The translations under genes were made by a program, and so were the position numbers. This document shows, piece by piece, positions 35,885 to 47,426 of a stretch of 64,000 nucleotides of DNA (within the stretch, counting starts at the first letter, position 1; each line of letters starts with the position of its first letter). The notes under the pieces are model-generated. The model did no database searches and was not told the origin of the DNA. It saw nothing but the letters and a program-made list of their open reading frames with translations. The stretch comes from Syncephalis fuscata (taxonomy: Eukaryota > Zoopagomycota > Zoopagomycetes > Zoopagales > Piptocephalidaceae). Location: positions 124,001 through 188,000 of the forward strand of contig JAHLTZ010000030.1 in the NCBI GenBank assembly GCA_025786725.1, written 5' to 3'.

Positions 35885-36970
35885 ATCTATTCTATAATAA
35901 TGCGTAGTTTTGGTGGCCAAATGACTTTTATTATATTTAATTAAGCTTTCTAATATACTGATCAATATTGAACATACGTTCTACAATAATGAGTGTTTTG
36001 GTATCCATTGACTTATCCTTTAATACGCATTAATGATGATTTTATTCACAATTCCATTAATATTACTACACATCTCACAATCTACGTCATCACACTTTCC
36101 TTTCTCTTTCTTCACACTTGACAGCATATATCCATTGCATATACTTGTACACTCATATATACTATATAGATATTGTTAGTAGTTGACTGACTATTAGTTA
36201 AGCTCTAACACTTTTTATACTATGTACTTGCATTGCTCTTTTTAATATGACCTTTTTTACAAGTCGCTTTAATTACTTTGATCATTGGTGTTGGCAGCTT
36301 TATTGACACAGTAAGTGCATTTCTAACTTGTTTTTATGCCATATAGAGTATATGCTGTTAAAATCTCGTTGTCTGCTTTGTTTTACTATGAACTACAATT
36401 GCAGTTCATCTAACAGCAACTCTGCAATCTCAACAGTGGCAGTGGGATCTGCTACTGTTGAGGCTGCTTAAACTGCTGTTAGTACGATCTGCCATGGCAA
36501 TCTATAGCAAAACAGAGTATACGGTGTTTTTGGCAGCATATAGTCACCGATTGTTTTCTTGCTATATCCTATTATTTTACAGTTCAAACGTGCATCATTT
36601 CTTTAGATTCTCGAGTAAATCTTGCTGCGGTTTATTGAATCTGGTATGCATTTATTAAACATAAACGATATCATGCAAAATATAGGTTTAAGTTATGTCT
36701 TAAAAGTCTTCTTATTTGTCTTTATTTAGTATTAACTAATGTAAATTTAATTGAATAATCAAAGGAAGCGTGTAATACTAACAACAAAAGTATAGTATTT
36801 ATTTATACGTTTAAGTGAGTAAATAAGCGCATTGCTTTGACGCTTATAATAAATGCAGCTAATGATAAACAGACACCCTTTATTAGTGGTATGTGACCAG
36901 TATATAGTACAGTGATGTACAGTAGAATGAATATATAGTAATAGCATGAGTTGCGGTGTGGGTGTTACAA
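35885..36970 (-). repeat. Repeat C2 (inverted copy of C1)
   Basis: The reverse complement of 18826-19965. The outer edge carries TTTTGGTGGCCAAATGACTT (35910-35929). The inner end continues at 36968-37030 into a short A-type fragment (ATATAACGCAATAGGCTAAT), reproducing the A-C junction of 18825. Confidence 0.75.
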
Positions 36971-37030
36971 TATATAACGCAATAGGCTAATTGAATAAAA
37001 TGTACTGAAAACTACAATGAATAGAATGTT

Positions 37031-38673
37031 TTTATCATATAATAGAATAAAATGAATGAATAGAAAATATTGTATGTTTTAGCAGTTGACAAAATATACT
37101 ATATAAAATACTCATATCTACAATATTTAGAAACAAACAAAAATGTCGGTAGTATCGTTATAGTACTAGTCAATAAACTATTCGACAGCATTCCACTCCA
37201 AGAGCTATCGTCGGATGATGCCGTATCTGGTAAATACCAACAACAACTATAATTGATATGTCAGTGTAACAATTGTTGCATAATGTTTCAACAACAATCA
37301 ATCAAGTACCCCTAAATGCTTACTGTCAAATATTATACAAAATGGTTTCAACGAGTCGCCTTAGCATAATGTTGACTCGGCAAATGAAATTGCAATTACC
37401 ATTAATAGGATTAGTTGTTGGATTGGGCGTAATTGCAATATCTGCACGGCGCAATAAGGGCTCATTAAGACCATGATTACACATGTACTGGCCAAAGCCG
37501 GGTGTTGAATCAAAGCATATGTAATAGTGTAATGGTGATTCTTGTCTATTAGACATGGTATTATTAAAACTAGTATTTAGATTAAATAGTATCAATAATA
37601 CCGCAAGTCAGTATATATTGGACGCCTTAGGTATCTTACGAGCAAATTATTATTTAATGACTATTGCGTTGTTTGATACAATTATGGATATTGGTAGATT
37701 GTCGAATTGGCCATTTTGAATATGCATGATGATGTTTTCCCCTAGCTCACGGCATTGAAAGCTTGCTAAAACGTGAGTTGGTTTACAGTACACGCACAAT
37801 TAGCGTGATACTATGTTTTAAACGCAGAACAAGACCACACTAATTATTTAATTTCAACGTTTATGTTTCATCTTGCAGCAATATTTTCACAAAAAGTTGC
37901 TTATCACGTTCTATAACTTGTTTAAGCCGATACCATTTAAAGAAATTGCTATGAATTACACAAGCCTTTTGTCTTTAACTGTAGGGGTACCTATATATGT
38001 TCAAAACTATTACTTTGTTCTATTGCTATTGAATCTGAACTAGTATAAAATAAAGTAATAGCTCGCTATTATATATTAATTATTGTGGACTAATATCGTA
38101 TTTAAATATCAACATAGTATGTAAAATCAAAGTCAATGATGCAAGGGTAGACGGCAGCAAATGTTGCCATTTAGCGAGTGCATGTGGATAGATTTCAGCT
38201 AGAATGGGCCTGAACTTTAGGGGGTGATGTCCCGTTGTATTGAACATTTATGGAACATAAGCTGATAATAAAAAGGTTACACAATATAGTAACGAATACA
38301 GGTATGCAATGTATGGTATGTGCGTGTTCCAGATACGTTGTCCATTGAACTGGGTACATGCCAACTTACTGGGCTATTTTTTAAATGTTGTTTAATGGTA
38401 TCCATGACTTAATCCAGAATAAAAATTTAGAAGTTTGATGCTATAAAAGTATAAGCAAATAACCAAGTTCAGCATAATCTATATTCATACTCCATTCTCT
38501 ATTACCTCGACTCTTCCTCTATCACCAAGTGTAATTTAATTTTTGATAAATAACACTTAACTACCGTTTTTTTGTTAAAGTTTGCCATTACAATTACTAG
38601 CTCATATAGTATTGCGCAATCTTAACATTCCCTTTACGACAAAACACTATTATTTATAAATAACTACACCATC
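37031..38673. other. Intergenic, no gene recognised
   Basis: AT-rich. A 44-codon frame from 37342 (MVSTSRLSIM..., one hydrophobic helix, ends ARRNKGSLRP) is the only candidate and has no family match. From 38430 the sequence becomes pyrimidine-rich, presumably the promoter of the 7-TM gene. Confidence 0.4.
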
Positions 38674-39825
38674 ATGTCAGATGATTTTAGTTCAAACTCT
38701 ATTGATGGTGTGACTCCAACAAGATCTCCATTGCCTGGAACTAACCCAATTGGAGACATTATTATGGCAGTTCTATTTCTTATAGTTGGCTGCCTTCACC
38801 TTTGGCGCTACAGCCAGACACATACTAAATACCATGTAGTGATGGCCGGTGCTGTATTAGTCGCTATACTTGCCTATTGCGTAACCTTTGTTGCTGCATA
38901 TAGTTTCAATGCTATAGTGGTAAATTACATGTCACCAGTATTACTTTTTTCAGAGTGGATAATTATGATTATTATTGCGCATTTGACAATATTATGGTAG
39001 GTTATATTTGCTTTTTTGCTTTACTTAATTATCACGCATCCACGTAAATATTGTATCGATATTATAATAGCACGTATTTAACTATATTTTTGCAACAGGA
39101 GTCGCTCTATGGGAAAGGTAATTAACCAACGAGCCCAATTGGTTTATCGATTTGGAATCGGTGGAATAGTTGTCCATAGCATTAGCAGCGCATTGATGAT
39201 TAGCAGTTGGGTCATTTATCTTAATCCTACTACTCTAGCGGCGTTTAAGGCAATACTTATTCTTACTTATCTTGGTTATGGCATAGCTTTAGCATTCAAT
39301 CTTCTCTCAATCTGTTTGTTTATTTGGCAATTTGTGGAAACCAAAAAATATGGTATTCCAGGATTGGGCTTTAAGCGTAGACAACTGCTCGTATTGACAG
39401 TCCATTGCATTTTAATATTCATAGTTGATATGTTCTACTTCCTTGGCCCCGTCAGGGCTGGTCATGTTTTCCATGTTCTTGTTTTGAGTGTCGGTGTCTA
39501 TACACGTGAGGCGTTAACAGGATTTGACGAAGAACCTGTTGTTACCAGTTGCATTCCTGCTGTTATACCCACTGCTGCTTACGATCAACAAACGGTAAAT
39601 ATGATAGATGATCCTAATGTGGTGTTCAAACAGCCTGGTGCTTGTCAACATCATATCGGCACTAAAGAAGCTATTACAACTACTCCAGCTACCGATTCTA
39701 ATGTGCAAACTGCCAGCTTTCCTAAATCTAATACTTCGCCATTTAGTGATGACTATGCTCTTGCGGTTGAGGATCCAGTTTCAAATTCAATCCAAATGTT
39801 GGACCTTATCCACAAAAATAGCTGA
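38674..39825 (+). CDS. Seven-transmembrane protein, RTA1-like or receptor-like topology
   Basis: Two exons (38674-38996, 39099-39825); 349 aa. Seven hydrophobic helices: IIMAVLFLIVGCLHLW, VVMAGAVLVAILAYCVTFVA, VLLFSEWIIMIIIAHLTIL, IGGIVVHSISSALMISSWVIY, ILILTYLGYGIALAFNLLSI, LLVLTVHCILIFIVDMFYFL and VFHVLVLSVGVY. The N-terminus is short and polar, and the C-terminal tail of about 100 residues is Ser/Thr/Pro-rich (SFPKSNTSPFSDDYAL), like the phosphorylated tail of receptors or RTA1-type proteins. No diagnostic motif of a GPCR class is seen, so only topology supports the call. Two RGS genes in the same window make a receptor role attractive, but that link is inference. Confidence 0.7.
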
Positions 39826-40903
39826 TTTTGAGGCTATTTATGATATATTCGCATTGCATTAACATTGATTAATTCAAATGAATAAACAATAAGGAGCAGC
39901 AGTTTAATATAAAAATGTCTATTTGAAAGTGTGTGCTTTTGCTCAGAGCTTTACCCTATTATGCTTTATTTGTAACTATTGTCTGTTCAAATCCAGCTTT
40001 ACTATTTATGAAAGTGTGTTGTTTTGCTCATCAAGTCATACGCAGCAATAGAACAAACTATATTGTAAATAACATTGCAGTATAAGGAAAATGAAATATG
40101 AAAATAAATAATATATGTATACTAAATACTAAATCTATAATAATGAGTATTTATATCATTTTATTTTGCATTTTATAAAAGCAGTCTACCAATCACATAG
40201 TGTATGATTTATTTCATAACTTCCTTTTTCTCTTTTTTACACTTGATAATATTTATCGATTGTACACATTATGCATTTATATGATATTTAGATAGTGCCA
40301 GTAGCTGACTGATTAATAGTTAGGTGCAAACACATTTTACATTACTCTTTTGTAATTTGACCTTTTCTATTGTATTTTTTTACATACTAATCAACGATTA
40401 ACAAGTAAAAGTTTGCAATGACATTGGATTGCCTTCTATTTTGCTATATCGCATCCTTTTCAATTGTGGCAGTGGCCAATAAGCAGCCAAAGCGAGTGAA
40501 AATCTTTTTATGTCGAATTATTCCATACATTTGCATTTGTATATTGATATTAGTAATAATGACAATAGTGACCACAATACTATTAGAAACAATAAAATTA
40601 AAGATAGCATTTGATTTAGTTGATTTAGTTATAATAATAGTAATTTTATAGATTTTATATAATAACAATAATACAGGTTTATTATTTTTTTGGTAGAGTA
40701 GTAATACCGAAAACAACTAAATAGTGTGTATTTGATTTTATAGTTGGTGTCTGGTTTATAAAACACTGAATCTGTGAGCGATTAAAACTAGTCTCTTTTT
40801 CTCCGTGTTCCACTATCGTTTCCTTTTCTTCTTTCTATTATATAACCATAACCATCAATTGGTGCAGCGATTGCTGCCTGTCTCTCTACATTACTCAGCT
40901 ATT
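39826..40903. other. Intergenic with degenerate C-family relic
   Basis: 40135-40440 is a diverged copy of part of repeat C (AATGAGTATTT, CACTTGATAATAT, GCTGACTGATTAATAGTTAG, TTTGACCTTTT). A 77-codon hydrophobic ORF at 40418-40651 has no family match. The SAP30 leader follows. Confidence 0.45.
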
Positions 40904-41732
40904 ATGGGGCCCAAACCACGCGTAAACACCACTAGTCGAGGTGGCAATTATAGCTCGGCCGCTCATGCTAGTGGCGGCGGAGGCGATACTAGCAATAGTC
41001 ACTCATCAATGCATGCTCATAACACTGGCCATGGCAGTGGCAGTGGCAGTGGCAATACGGGTGGACATGGTGCTGGCAGTGGCGCTACTGCTCGTGGCAA
41101 GGCAAAGCCTCGAGGCAGTAGTCATAGTCATGCGGCTCATGCTATGGAGGATGCTTACGGAGCAAACGGTATGTCTGGAATGGCCAGTGATATGGCAAAT
41201 GGTAGTTATGGTCATAGTGAATTTTTGTCCTCTGCTAATACTGCTGCAGTTAGTGGTAATAGTGCCGTCAATGGCGGTGTAAGCTCAAAATATGATCCAA
41301 AAGGCCAAGCAACTGATCAGGTAAGCCACAAGCCGATTATTGTCTGCTAATGATGCATTAGAATAGTATTAGCACGATTTAGCGTCTATGCAATAATAGC
41401 AAATTAACTAACAAAAATCTAAAAAAACAATAGCTTGATTTTTCAACATTGCCGGCTCCGACATTACGTCGCTATCAACGTGTACATAAGCTGCATTATG
41501 GCAAGGTGCGAGGTGGCCATAGAGAAGATTTGGCCAGTGCTGTTACTAAGCATTTTAACAATCAACTGGTTAATGAACTCGAATCAATTGCCTGGTTTAT
41601 TTATGCCGCTCGTAGTCGAGGCAAGTACTATTTATCGTTTAGCTAACTACTACTTTATTAATATTTTGCATATTTATTTTGCATATTTATTTAGATAATG
41701 AACTTAAATTATCCCAAAAACCGCCGACTTAA
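40904..41732 (+). CDS. SAP30-like Sin3-histone deacetylase complex subunit
   Basis: Three exons (40904-41320, 41434-41620, 41695-41732); 213 aa. Residues 1-139 are low-complexity Gly/Ser/His/Ala (GSGSGSGNTGG, SHSHAAHAM). Exon 2 is the Sin3-binding region of SAP30: LDFSTLPAPTLRRYQRVHKL, then HREDLASAVTKHFNNQLVNE and ESIAWFIYAAR. This helix pair contacts the PAH3 region of Sin3 in the Rpd3L deacetylase complex in the nucleus. The C-terminal exon adds DNELKLSQKPPT. Intron 2 has a GC donor (CGAG|GCAAGT), the third such intron in the window. The N-terminal zinc-binding part of animal SAP30 is absent, as in yeast. Confidence 0.88.
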
Positions 41733-42380
41733 TCGTAAATCGCTAGCATGTGTATTTCACATTCCGGTTTCACATTGTTTTTAGATTGAACTATACCTTG
41801 ACTCCCACATCTGTCCCCAAAGCACAATTCGTTCCAATCAAAGTCATGCCGTTATGATGCACAACATAGTTATATCGATTTCTATTAAAATATTGTTAAT
41901 AAATTGATTTGAATAAACAATGTAACATACTATTTGATTTTTTGAAACATTTGAGGCCGATTATTATTATTATTGTTGTTGCTGGTCATGTGTAGAAAGA
42001 TTGATCGGATATTAATAAAAGCCATATGATTGCAATTCCATATCGTTCTTCATTAGTTCTGTTGCCTGTTTGTCATACTGCACATCAAATTGTTGTATGG
42101 TCTATTTCTTTTCTATCTTGTTTCTGTTTACTTGAACCACGTTCGCATATTATAATAATCATATTTAATAATTGCAATTATTTTTAATTCATTTCACACA
42201 CACACGCACGCAATAAATATATTCATTTGATACATTCAATTAAACTAATTGATTTATAAATCAGAATTTACGTTGAGCTATAAAAGTAAGGGGTAATAAA
42301 GAAGAAGCCAGCTAAATACAAAAATCTCGCCTAAACACACACATGCATACGACGTATTCTATGTACAAGTATGGTCTCGA
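41733..42380. other. Convergent 3' flank between SAP30 and ILV2
   Basis: AT-rich with TTA/TTG triplet runs (41960-41980) and a CA run near 42200. 3' UTRs only; nothing else seen. Confidence 0.5.
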
Positions 42381-44605
42381 TTATTGAGGTGGACCAAGTA
42401 CCATTTCATGAAGCGCCTTGCCAGCCGGTACCATCGGGTAGACGTGCTCGCTTGGATCACACATAGCTTCAAGCACCACAGGTCCATCGTGATTCAAGAA
42501 CTCGGCCATTATTTGTGGTAGTTCGGCTTGGCTACGAACACGTAGACCGCGACAGCCCATAGATTCGGCCAATAGAACAAAGTCTGGATTGCGCATAGGT
42601 GTGCCAGAATAGCGTTCTTCGTAGAATAAATCCTGCCATTGCTTAACCATACCTTGGAAGTCGTTGTTAAGCACGAGGGCTTTTACGCCAATGTTATACT
42701 GTGATGCGGTGGCCAATTCCATAGCCGTCATACTAAATGATGCATCACCATCAATGTCAATGACCATTTTTTCTGGTTGGGCCACTTTAGCACCAATGGC
42801 GGCCGGTAAGCCGTAGCCCATTGTGCCTAGCCCGCCCGAAGTGACCATAGTGCGTGGATGACGCCAGCGATAGTATTGAGCTGCCCACATTTGATGCTGG
42901 CCAACACCCGTGGAAAGAATGACATTTTCTTTGCAGTGGGCCAATTGACGATTCATTTCGGCCAAGACGGCTTGTGGCTTTAGTCGTGCAGTGACTTCAT
43001 CACTCGCATGTGGCTTATATGTGAATGGATATTTCTGCTTCCACTCGGTTACTTGGTTAAACCAATCACGACGTTCGGCGTGTTGAAGCAACGGTAGTAG
43101 GCGTGCAACATTGACAGTCACGTCGCCTTCAACCGCCTCGGTTGCTTGCACAACTTTGTTAATATTCTTTGGCATAATTTCAAAGTGAATAATGCCACCA
43201 CGACCTTGTTCAGCTGCCAAGCGAGCTTGTGGAGCAAATCCTATATCGTATCAATATTAGTATTAATAAAATACGCTTTCGTATTCATTATAACTTACGG
43301 TTAACATCGCCTGTTACACGATCATCAAAACGAGCACCCAATGCAATGACAACATCGGCCTCTTGCATGGCCAGGTTAGCATATGCACTGCCATGCATAC
43401 CTAGCATATGCAAACTACGTGGATCTTCTTCGTCAAAGGCACCTAGCCCCATGAGCGTGGTAGTAACTGGGATATTGGCCTGATCGACCAATTGACGTAG
43501 CAATTGAGGACCTTGCTCGTTTGCTAGCATACCTTGGCCTACGTAAAGCAACGGACGTTTTGCGGCATTAATAAGCTTGGCCGCTCGTAGAATCGATTCA
43601 TGAACGCTTTGCTCGCCCGCTTCCATTCTCGAATTAGCTGTGGAGAATGGTGCTGGACGGGAGGGAATAGCACGAGGTGGCGGAATTGGCTTATTGAGAA
43701 TAGCTGCTGTCACGTTTTTGGGTAAATCTACCAATACTGGACCTGGTCTACCTGTTGTGGCAATCTGGAATGCTTCATCGATACGAAGTGGCAGATCGGC
43801 AATATCTTTTACCATAACATTCCACTATTAATATAGTCATTATATATTAATACTATTATAAGCCAAATCATAAATATGCTTACCTTGGTACAAGCACGTG
43901 AAATGCCAACAATGTCGGCTTCTTGGAATGCATCTGTGCCGATTGACGACGTAGGCACTTGACCGCAAAATACTACTAGTGGCGTACCGTCCGAGTAGGC
44001 ATCCTGCATAGCCGTAACGACATTGGTAGCACCAGGACCTGAGGTAACTAGAACAACACCTGGTTTACCACTATAAACATATTATTATCATTATTATTAT
44101 TATTAGTTAATCAAATAAAGTTAAGTGTTGTATCTACTCACCTTGCCCGTGCATAACCTTCGGCCATATGGCCAGCTCCTTGTTCATGGCGTGGCAGCAC
44201 GAAATCAAAGTGTTTCGACTGGTAGATGGCATCAAATACGGGTAGAATAGCACCACCCGGATAACCAAAGACGTGCTTAACATTATGGCGTAGCATCATC
44301 TCGTGAAATATCTGACCACCAGACATGCCAATGAAGCTAGTATCTTCCGCTTCAATCTTGGACGTAAAAGATGTATTATTCAGCTTAATAGGTGCTGGTG
44401 CTTTAGCCATTGTCGCCGCTGCCGGTGCTGTAGACGACGGCTTTAGCGCAGTGGCCGTTGCATCTCGAGACGTCGATTGCCAGCGCAAAGCCGATACGGC
44501 CAACGACTTGTTTGCTACGCTATTAGCCGTTGCCGCACATACACGACGTTGGCCTAGCGCAGAGCCACACCGAGCCGTACGAGATAGCTGACGCACAGAT
44601 AACAT
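42381..44605 (-). CDS. ILV2: Acetolactate synthase catalytic subunit
   Basis: Four exons (44605-44142, 44070-43884, 43824-43299, 43240-42381); 678 aa, uninterrupted, close to yeast Ilv2 (687). The N-terminus [21 protein letters not shown] is a mitochondrial presequence. ThDP-enzyme landmarks: [14 protein letters not shown], catalytic Glu in [61 protein letters not shown]/quinone region [25 protein letters not shown] and the ThDP/Mg site DIDGDASF...LVLNND. It condenses two pyruvates (valine path) or pyruvate plus 2-ketobutyrate (isoleucine path) in mitochondria and pairs with Ilv6 encoded 17 kb away. It is divergent from ILV5 across a 1.28-kb shared promoter. Confidence 0.96.
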
Positions 44606-44616
44606 AGTAAAAGACG

Positions 44617-44623
44617 TGACTCA
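44617..44623 (+). promoter_or_regulatory. Perfect Gcn4/AP-1 heptamer TGACTCA
   Basis: Lies 12 bp upstream of the ILV2 start, so it may be in the 5' UTR of ILV2, or the transcript may start very near. It is the optimal site for Gcn4/CpcA bZIP factors that induce amino-acid genes in fungi. Confidence 0.4.
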
Positions 44624-45017
44624 AGTAAGTAAGACTAATCAGTAAAAGAAGTCAAAAGATTACAAAATAATAGGCGGAAATAGATAGGCAAACAGTTGCG
44701 CTATTTAACTATTATACTCAAGGATTAACACTGCCAATAACTATTATTATAAATCCTATTGGTGAAACACCTGCATATATTATACGTACGTAGGTGGTAT
44801 AGAGGTATATAGTGAACAGCAGGATATGCGTGAATCAAACGTAGGCGTGCGTGTGTGTCTGTGTCTGTCTGTGTACTTTGCAAATACTGCTCATAAATAC
44901 CAATATTTATTTAGAATTTGCTGATGGCTGATGATCTTTGCTGATTGGTTAGATCTTATCAAATTTGCCTGGGTGTGAGCATGTGCGGTGTGTGTGTATG
45001 TATTGGCATATGTGTGT

Positions 45018-45023
45018 GACTCG
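45018..45023 (+). promoter_or_regulatory. Gcn4-type TGACTC in ILV2/ILV5 promoter
   Basis: Context GTGTGACTCGGATAA; 413 bp from the ILV2 start and 866 bp from the ILV5 start. The core matches general-control sites; a chance occurrence in 1.3 kb is quite possible. Confidence 0.25.
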
Positions 45024-45888
45024 GATAACACCATTCAAGTCATGCGAAGATGGATCATCTTGTTTTTACCAAAATGGTTTTATACCAATCATTATCAAGT
45101 ATGAAAGGCGACGGATCAATTGGTTTACTCGTCATTGTTGTCAAATCGTCACGTTTAATTATGAGATAGCACGTCGTTAACAATAAGCTATGCTTAAAAT
45201 AGATAAAAAAACAAGTAGTAATTAGCTGTAACATAATGCGTATTCGATTGTTTAATTAATGAAAAAACACTGGTTTATGTATTATCTGTTTGTTTGCTAT
45301 ACTTATATTGGTATTAGTATTTAATAGCGCTGTTAACAATAGCAATCACCTGGTTATTAGTCGTGTGATGAGTGTAAACCTGGCGTTGAGTTATTAAATG
45401 GTCTAGATTGCCGGCTAATAGTTGCTGATTAGTTAGGCGTGTGCTGTGAATTCCAGTCAGGTGTGCAATTCAAGATCCGTTAATCACTATTTGCCCACGA
45501 ACGTGTAAAAATAACCGCTGATGAGATTAAACATCAGTGATGCAATCGTTGATTAGTTCAATGGGGGAAAAGGCCATACACACATACAGCAGACACACGA
45601 TAACAGATGATCAGTGGTTCTTTAAATGGAAACCTTAACACTGATTGGATGAATACTATCGTCTTTACGCGTCTTTGGTGTGATACCGCCTATTTTTCCA
45701 TCTTGTGTATACACACGCCGAAACATTGACCTCAGCAAGTTACTGCTTTTAAAAACCGGCGCGTTGTCCATTCATCGCCGGTCTTTCCTTCAACAACTAC
45801 TGCGAATATTACTATCTGTTTTTTTACTTTTAACCTTTAAAGCCTTTATTACTTGACTATCTACGCTACTACAACTAGTACCACTGCT

Positions 45889-47172
45889 ATGGCTTCCTTT
45901 GCTCGTCAGCTTCTACGTTCGGCGCCACGTACAACGGCCACCTTGACTTCCCGTGTCGCTGCTCGTGCCACACTTACCACACTTGCTCGCCGTTCAACTC
46001 TGCAAGCCGTGTCGCGTCGTGCTCCTGTTGCTGCCATCGGTTCGGTAAGTAGAAGCCGCGTTAATACTGGTCCGACAACTATATTTACTTATGTTTTGAC
46101 TATTATTTTCATAATAGGTACGCACTTTTAAAACACTCGACTTTGGCGGTACCAAAGAAGTCGTTTACGAACGATCGATTATCCAAATGAGAAGCTTAAG
46201 AAAATCTTTGCTCAAGATACACTTGCCGTGATCGGCTATGGTCCTCAGGGCCGTGGTCAATCGCTCAACTTGCGCGACAATGGCCTTAATGTTGTTGTAG
46301 GCGTGCGTAAAGACGGTCGCTCCTGGAAACAAGCCGTTGAAGAAGGCTGGACACCCGGTAAGAACCTTTTCGAAATTGAAGAGGCTTGCTCGCGCGGTAC
46401 CGTCATCATGAATCTACTTTCTGATGCGGCCCAGACTCAATTGTGGTCAACAGTGAAGAAATATCTTACAAAGGGCAAAACCCTTTACTTCAGCCACGGC
46501 TTCTCTGTTGTCTATCACGATCAGACAAAGATTACGCCACCAGCAGACATTGATGTCGTCCTCGTAGCGCCTAAGGGATCTGGATTTACGGTCCGTCGTC
46601 TCTTTGAACAAGGCCGTGGTATCAACTCGTCGTATGCCGTCTACCAAGATGTATCTGGCCAGGCTAGCGAGCGTGCCCGTGCTCTAGGCATTGCCGTCGG
46701 CAGTGGCTATCTCTACGAGACGACCTTTGAAAAGGAAGTCTACTCGGATTTGGCTGGTGAGCGTGGTGCGTTGATGGGTGGTATTTACGGCCTATTCCTC
46801 GCTCAGTATGAAGTATTGCGCGCACGTGGTCACTCGCCATCCGAAGCGTTTAATGAGACTGTCGAAGAGGCAACTCAATCGCTCTATCCACTCATTGGTG
46901 AAAAGGGCATGGACTGGATGTACTCGAACTGCTCGACCACTGCTCAACGTGGTGCTCTCGACTGGTACCGTCCATTCCACGACGCATGCAAGCCAGTGTT
47001 TGAACGTCTATATGATCAAGTAGAAAATGGTGCCGAAACACGCCGTAGTCTCGTTGAGAACTCACGTCCCGACTACCGTGAACGTTTGGAGGCTGAGCTC
47101 AAGGAGATTGACGAGCATGAGATGTGGCGTGCTGGCAAGACTGTGCGCAGTCTTCGCCCAGAGAATCAATAA
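45889..47172 (+). CDS. ILV5: Ketol-acid reductoisomerase (one frame break)
   Basis: Two exons (45889-46044, 46118-47172). The presequence is Arg/Ala/Ser/Thr-rich (MASFARQLLRSAPRTTATL). Mature landmarks: KTLDFGGTKEVVYER, the NADPH site AVIGYGPQGRGQSLNLRDNGLNV, YFSHGF, VLVAPKGSG, GRGINSSYAVYQDV, LGIAVGSGYLYETTF, FNETVEEATQSLYPLIGEKGMDWMY, and the typical end EMWRAGKTVRSLRPENQ. It converts acetolactate to dihydroxyisovalerate (Mg, NADPH) in mitochondria. In exon 2 the frame breaks at about 46175-46177: sequence before it matches in one frame and after it (YPNEKLKKIFAQDTLAV) in another, consistent with one missing base. With one base restored the length is 403 aa, close to yeast Ilv5 (395). Probably sequence error, given that the remaining 330 codons are perfectly conserved. 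Confidence 0.92.
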
Positions 47173-47426
47173 GGTTCATGTCGGTTCTATTTCTACTACT
47201 TCTACTACTGTCACTTTCTTCGTCATTTCATTGATCTTTATTCAAAATTCCCAATAAACAACACTTGTAGATGGCCAACTATAATGATAAATACGATTAT
47301 AAATGGTATTTTTGTTTGATAATAACAACACACATTCAATAGATTCATAAATGATTAAAAACAAAGCCAATTTACATCAGATAATTAAATTGTTAATAAT
47401 TTATATCAGTAACTATTTGGTTTTTA
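47173..47426. other. ILV5 3' flank
   Basis: 3' UTR-like, with AATAAA-type signal CCCAATAAACAAC near 47250. Nothing else. Confidence 0.4.

Larger units (their letters stand above)
44606..45888. promoter_or_regulatory. Bidirectional ILV2/ILV5 promoter region
   Basis: 1.28 kb between divergent start codons. It carries a perfect TGACTCA (44617-44623), a TGACTC (45018-45023), several ATTGG boxes (for example near 45645) and GT-rich tracts (44845-45015). ORFs here have no motifs. Confidence 0.5.

Noticed and set aside
46165-46190. Programmed ribosomal frameshift in ILV5
   Set aside because: No slippery heptamer or evident pseudoknot, and similar one-base losses occur in unrelated genes, so sequence error is simpler.
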